From: Pseudomonas sp. BGr12 | GTDB lineage: Bacteria > Pseudomonadota > Gammaproteobacteria > Pseudomonadales > Pseudomonadaceae | Assembly: GCF_030272895.1 (NCBI RefSeq) | Contig: NZ_JALRNF010000010.1 | Location: 62,001-126,000, forward strand | Direction of reading: 5' to 3' | DNA length: 64,000 nt | Shown here: piece after piece, positions 59,501-64,000 of the stretch | Layout of the letters: the number at the start of each line of letters is the position of its first letter | Position numbering within the stretch: the first letter of the stretch is position 1 | Notes under the pieces: model-generated | Seen by the model: the letters and a program-made list of their open reading frames with translations, nothing else | Told to the model about the DNA's origin: nothing | Databases searched by the model: none | Translations under genes and position numbers: made by a program

Positions 59501-60767
59501 GGTCGACAGCGGCCACGCCCAGCAGAATCTGCCCCACCGCCGGGACCAGCAAACCAGCAACAGCCAGCACATCCAGACCGGCAGCCTCATACCACTCGAG
59601 GCGACGCTGACGCGCTTGCGCATCGACCACCGCAGTCGGAACCGCCAGTCTCCTGGCATCGTCCGACAGTGCGAACAATTGCGCTGTCACCTGGAGCCTG
59701 AACAGCTGTCGATCGAATGCCTGCGACTCATAGTCGATGCTCAGCTCACCCTGCTCGAGCGCTTGCGACAACCTGGATTCAAACTCGGCTTGCAACTGCG
59801 CCCGTTCATGAACCGAGACAAACCGCAGGACAAATTCAGAGAATCCCGGTACGGCCAGGCGTTGCAGCCAATCCTGGGCCAGCTCTTGCACGCTGGCATA
59901 TTCTCGCAAGGCGCCTTGTTTTTCCCCCGGGATGTACAGCAGCAGGCTATCCGCCTGGCCTAGGGTCTTGAACTTCTGCTTGCCCTGCGCAATGACCAGC
60001 ACTTCGCGCAGTGCAACACCAAAGATCCTGGGCCGGAAAACCTGTACGACAATATTCTCCACTCGGTAGCGCCCGCCTTTCACGGCGAGGTTTTGCATCA
60101 GGCGAAACCCCAACTCTGTCAGGTCCCCCCTCAGATAGGCCAGGCTGGCCGCCACCCGCATGTCGAATCGGCGCTGCTCCTCAAGCAAAGCGTGAACACG
60201 CTTGGCTCCTGTGCCCTTGTCTTCCCCCGGGCCATCAGCCGGCTGGAACAATTGCCGAAGCTGCGCCTGAAAGCGCCCGCCCAGATCCAGCTCACGGCAA
60301 CGACGGGCGAAGTCTTCGGGGCGACTGGCGACTCTTTTGCCGTTGATCAGCAGGTAGCTGTATGCCCCCAGGGCCTGCTCTTCAGTCTCATCGGCTTCGA
60401 AGTTATCCAGAGCGGCCTGCAGGAGGCTGCGCCGAACTTCCACGCGCCTTAAATCGATCTCAGTTGGCTTGCTCGGTATAAGCTCGGGCTCGAAACTCAC
60501 CAGGCAGATCTGATCACGCTGTGGGTCGAAGGCACCACCATAGACTGGGGCCATGGCCTTGATCATCTCGGTACGGGCGAACGCCGGCAGATGCGCCAGA
60601 GGACTCAACAGGTTTTTGACCCTGGCACGGTGCAGGCGACTCTGGCGCAAATCATTGACAAGCTCGGCCAGGAGCCTGGGGTCGGCCTGGCGCAACCAGA
60701 CAGGCAAGCCAGCCTGCACGGCCTGATGAAAGTCCAGGGCATCGTGCAGTTCAGGTGTATCGGACAT
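56523..60767 (-). CDS. Giant LRR protein with intact NEL-type E3 ubiquitin ligase domain
   Basis: A 1414-residue paralogue of the protein at 51631. The N-terminal region carries LPVWLRQADPRLLAEL, LLQAALDNF and CRELDLGGRFQ, with a hydrophobic stretch near 397-460 that could be a translocation segment. LRRs lie at about 935-1110 (LQHLSLDHNRLERLP). The NEL domain (about 1125-1414) has TCGDSVALHFSALEVRMLVHKA, aligning with CEDRVTLAW...LVHQA of IpaH; Cys1214 is the predicted thioester cysteine and Asp1216 its partner. NEL enzymes transfer ubiquitin to host proteins, so it is probably a secreted effector. No secretion signal was recognised. A strong AAGGAGA precedes the ATG. Confidence 0.87.
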   Translation of the reverse strand: MSDTPELHDALDFHQAVQAGLPVWLRQADPRLLAELVNDLRQSRLHRARVKNLLSPLAHLPAFARTEMIKAMAPVYGGAFDPQRDQICLVSFEPELIPSKPTEIDLRRVEVRRSLLQAALDNFEADETEEQALGAYSYLLINGKRVASRPEDFARRCRELDLGGRFQAQLRQLFQPADGPGEDKGTGAKRVHALLEEQRRFDMRVAASLAYLRGDLTELGFRLMQNLAVKGGRYRVENIVVQVFRPRIFGVALREVLVIAQGKQKFKTLGQADSLLLYIPGEKQGALREYASVQELAQDWLQRLAVPGFSEFVLRFVSVHERAQLQAEFESRLSQALEQGELSIDYESQAFDRQLFRLQVTAQLFALSDDARRLAVPTAVVDAQARQRRLEWYEAAGLDVLAVAGLLVPAVGQILLGVAAVDLAHEVYEGFHAWRADHHEEAIEHLERALEQVAGVVALGTLGLAAQGLLRASGFMGQLHVVRLDSGEARLWHPELSAYRQPSSSGSGVPGEHPGLFDFAGRSFLRHRGGNYAVARGQEGWRIQPADVHQRYAPPLVHNGDGGWLHEGESPWQWTDPVALARRLGHYAEGLSDYRVGQVLAASGYDSDALRQVILEHSPVPALLADAFEQLVSVRLPVAEVSSRSTLLLRSSFAQLSPRAVHQLTESATDIERQFIARRGLLPATLVEKATRMQRELRLGRALLGFLPPATAGVDTARLAVHLVPQLPGWPAGEVLSISSASLEDVARGHGNVLENLFRALPLSLQTQLENAQNLGEQLASRALMQRRQCAQLLGLQMEVPWWRAPGLLADGRIGYALSGRGRLAAIHPSRSGQVRALYPGMSDGEIDALVVDVQERGLSLGDYLAQRKHELTVLEATLRSWEADADGLELLEARKRVSRKIHRAWSRQSERAYDAQGVAYGLRLDFRGARIGELPALEDCSFESVVELTLTDMDLSSVPEGFFGQFPDLQHLSLDHNRLERLPDGIVSRTALKSLNLAHNRLSLAGQPQYLLAGLARLEVLTLADNPLTVAPDLGGMPLLRRVQLQGCQLETLPSGLVTRGLLELADLRDNRIAVLPMELASIPRVRAHCVLLADNPLQADSLRMLQDYALRTGANLGGLTERHPALQQARYYWLELLTGDIRGQRAQQWATLEHESGAPAFFDLLARLGETADYRLARDDLQRRVWALFDEAWSSARLRGELFDLAASDVTCGDSVALHFSALEVRMLVHKAGAQALDAHDGAPLLDLALGLFRLERLDAFADEELASRPLLADRARDQVEVRLVYRLALARALELPGQPRAMLYPDWAGVTQTSIDQAQAQVLADEQTVLLPRFIESRDFWQQFLRTRYAARFTAMDAPFRRQLEWAEVRDSQYYREVQRISAARQRAFDDLVHELTLAERAQKPGQSPSH

Positions 60768-60867
60768 GGTGCTTTCTCCTTCTTGCGAATTGAAAGCACC
60801 ACGCTAGAGCCTGGCCGGCGACACCAGGTGTTAGATAGTTAGCACGCAGCTGATCGAACGGCGGCGC

Positions 60868-63276
<2,409 letters not shown>

Positions 63277-63277
63277 T

Positions 63278-63335
63278 CATCGCGGGGCAAGCCCGCTCCT
63301 ACAGGCCCTTGTGGGAGCGGGCTTGCCCCGCGATG
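63278..63335. repeat. Inverted REP pair between zipA and ligA
   Basis: Two ~25-bp REP arms (ATCGCGGGGCAAGCCCGC and its inverse) with a short loop, 6 bp after the zipA stop and just before the rho-independent terminator on the same transcript. Confidence 0.92.
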
Positions 63336-63340
63336 CGTTT

Positions 63341-64000
63341 TTAGCGTTTCTGGGTCAGCGCACGGCGCTCGAACTCGACGATCCGCTGGCGGTAGTGCTC
63401 GATGGTCTGGGCAGTCATCACGCTGCGCTGGTCATCCTTGAGCTCACCGTTGAGTTCATGGGCCAGCTTGCGGGCGGCAGCCACCATCACGTCGAAGGCC
63501 TGCTTGGGATGGCGCGGCCCTGGCAGACCGAGGAAGAAGCTCACGGCGCGGGTGCTGAAGTGGTCGATGTCGTCCAGGTCGAACACTCCCGGCTTGACCG
63601 CGTTGGCCATGGAGAACAGCACCTCGCCGTTACCGGCCATGCTCTCGTGGCGGTGGAAGATGTCCATTTCGCCGAAGCGCAGGCCGCTTTCGAGGATGTT
63701 CTGCAGCAGCGCCGGGCCCTTGAAACCGCCTTCGTCGCGGGAAATCACGCTGATCACCAGCACTTCTTCCACCGGTGGCAACTCGCGACCTTCGCCGGTG
63801 CCGAAACCTGCGCCGTTGCTGCGGGTTTCTTCGGGGAAATCTTCATCAACATTGGCGAACAGGTCGGGTTCACGCGGCTCGGCGGCCAGGTTCAGGTCAC
63901 CCTGCTGCGGCTCGTTACCGCGCTTGCGCTTGGCGGTTTTCGACTTGCTGTTGTTGTCACGCGCAGGCGCACTCATCGACGGCAGGTCATGCTCGTCCAG
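63341..64000 (-). CDS. zipA: Cell division protein ZipA, C-terminal part
   Basis: The last ~219 residues of ZipA; the reading frame stays open to the window edge and the N-terminal membrane anchor lies outside. The C-terminal FtsZ-binding domain is visible ([59 protein letters not shown]), preceded by a charged, variable linker. It tethers FtsZ to the membrane. An internal ATG at 63976 is not the true start. Confidence 0.94.
   Translation of the reverse strand: MDEHDLPSMSAPARDNNSKSKTAKRKRGNEPQQGDLNLAAEPREPDLFANVDEDFPEETRSNGAGFGTGEGRELPPVEEVLVISVISRDEGGFKGPALLQNILESGLRFGEMDIFHRHESMAGNGEVLFSMANAVKPGVFDLDDIDHFSTRAVSFFLGLPGPRHPKQAFDVMVAAARKLAHELNGELKDDQRSVMTAQTIEHYRQRIVEFERRALTQKR

Overview
The window is high-GC chromosomal DNA from a fluorescent Pseudomonas, most likely of the P. 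putida group. The evidence is a pyoverdine locus (pvdH, pvdL, pvdS), a double cbb3 oxidase cluster leading into ccoGHIS-hemN-anr, the dnaX-ybaB...recR and ffs...ligA-zipA neighbourhoods, and repeated inverted REP pairs of the 'GCGGGGCAAGCCCGC' type. No tRNA, rRNA, CRISPR array, phage or insertion sequence was seen.

Iron region (1-24.2 kb). A partial siderophore-interacting ferric reductase is followed by pvdH, the 4313-residue chromophore synthetase pvdL, the sigma factor pvdS, a siderophore acetyltransferase and a periplasmic binding protein. A TAAAT/TAATT-N16-CGT box (PvdS -35/-10 type) lies upstream of pvdH, pvdL and the acetyltransferase. A Fur-like box overlaps the pvdS promoter. Embedded between pvdH and pvdL is a DsbRS two-component system divergent from dsbD2-dsbE2-dsbG, matching the copper-responsive DsbRS system of P. 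aeruginosa. An RclC-like membrane protein follows.

Microaerobic respiration (24.4-41.7 kb). After an exonuclease, ppnP and an alpha/beta hydrolase come two tandem cbb3 oxidase operons, ccoN2O2Q2P2 (with an ANR-like box inside the divergent hydrolase gene) and ccoN1O1Q1P1. They are followed by the assembly genes ccoG-ccoH-ccoI-ccoS, a TauE/SafE-like protein, hemN (with a perfect ANR box), anr and apt.

Replication/repair region with accessory insertions (41.8-64 kb). The usual dnaX-ybaB-recR order is interrupted by a chaperone-usher fimbrial operon on the opposite strand: major pilin, chaperone, usher and two tandemly duplicated adhesins separated by a remnant of the usher 3' end. A strong terminator now ends the dnaX-ybaB transcript. 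The 4.5S RNA gene ffs is flanked on both sides by giant paralogous toxin/effector-type proteins (N-terminal dermonecrotic-toxin-like region, leucine-rich repeats, NEL-type E3 ubiquitin ligase domain). One keeps the catalytic Cys motif and the other has lost it. ligA and the C-terminal part of zipA end the window.

The most distinctive accessory signals are the active/inactive NEL pair around ffs and the fimbrial island with a recent-looking adhesin duplication.
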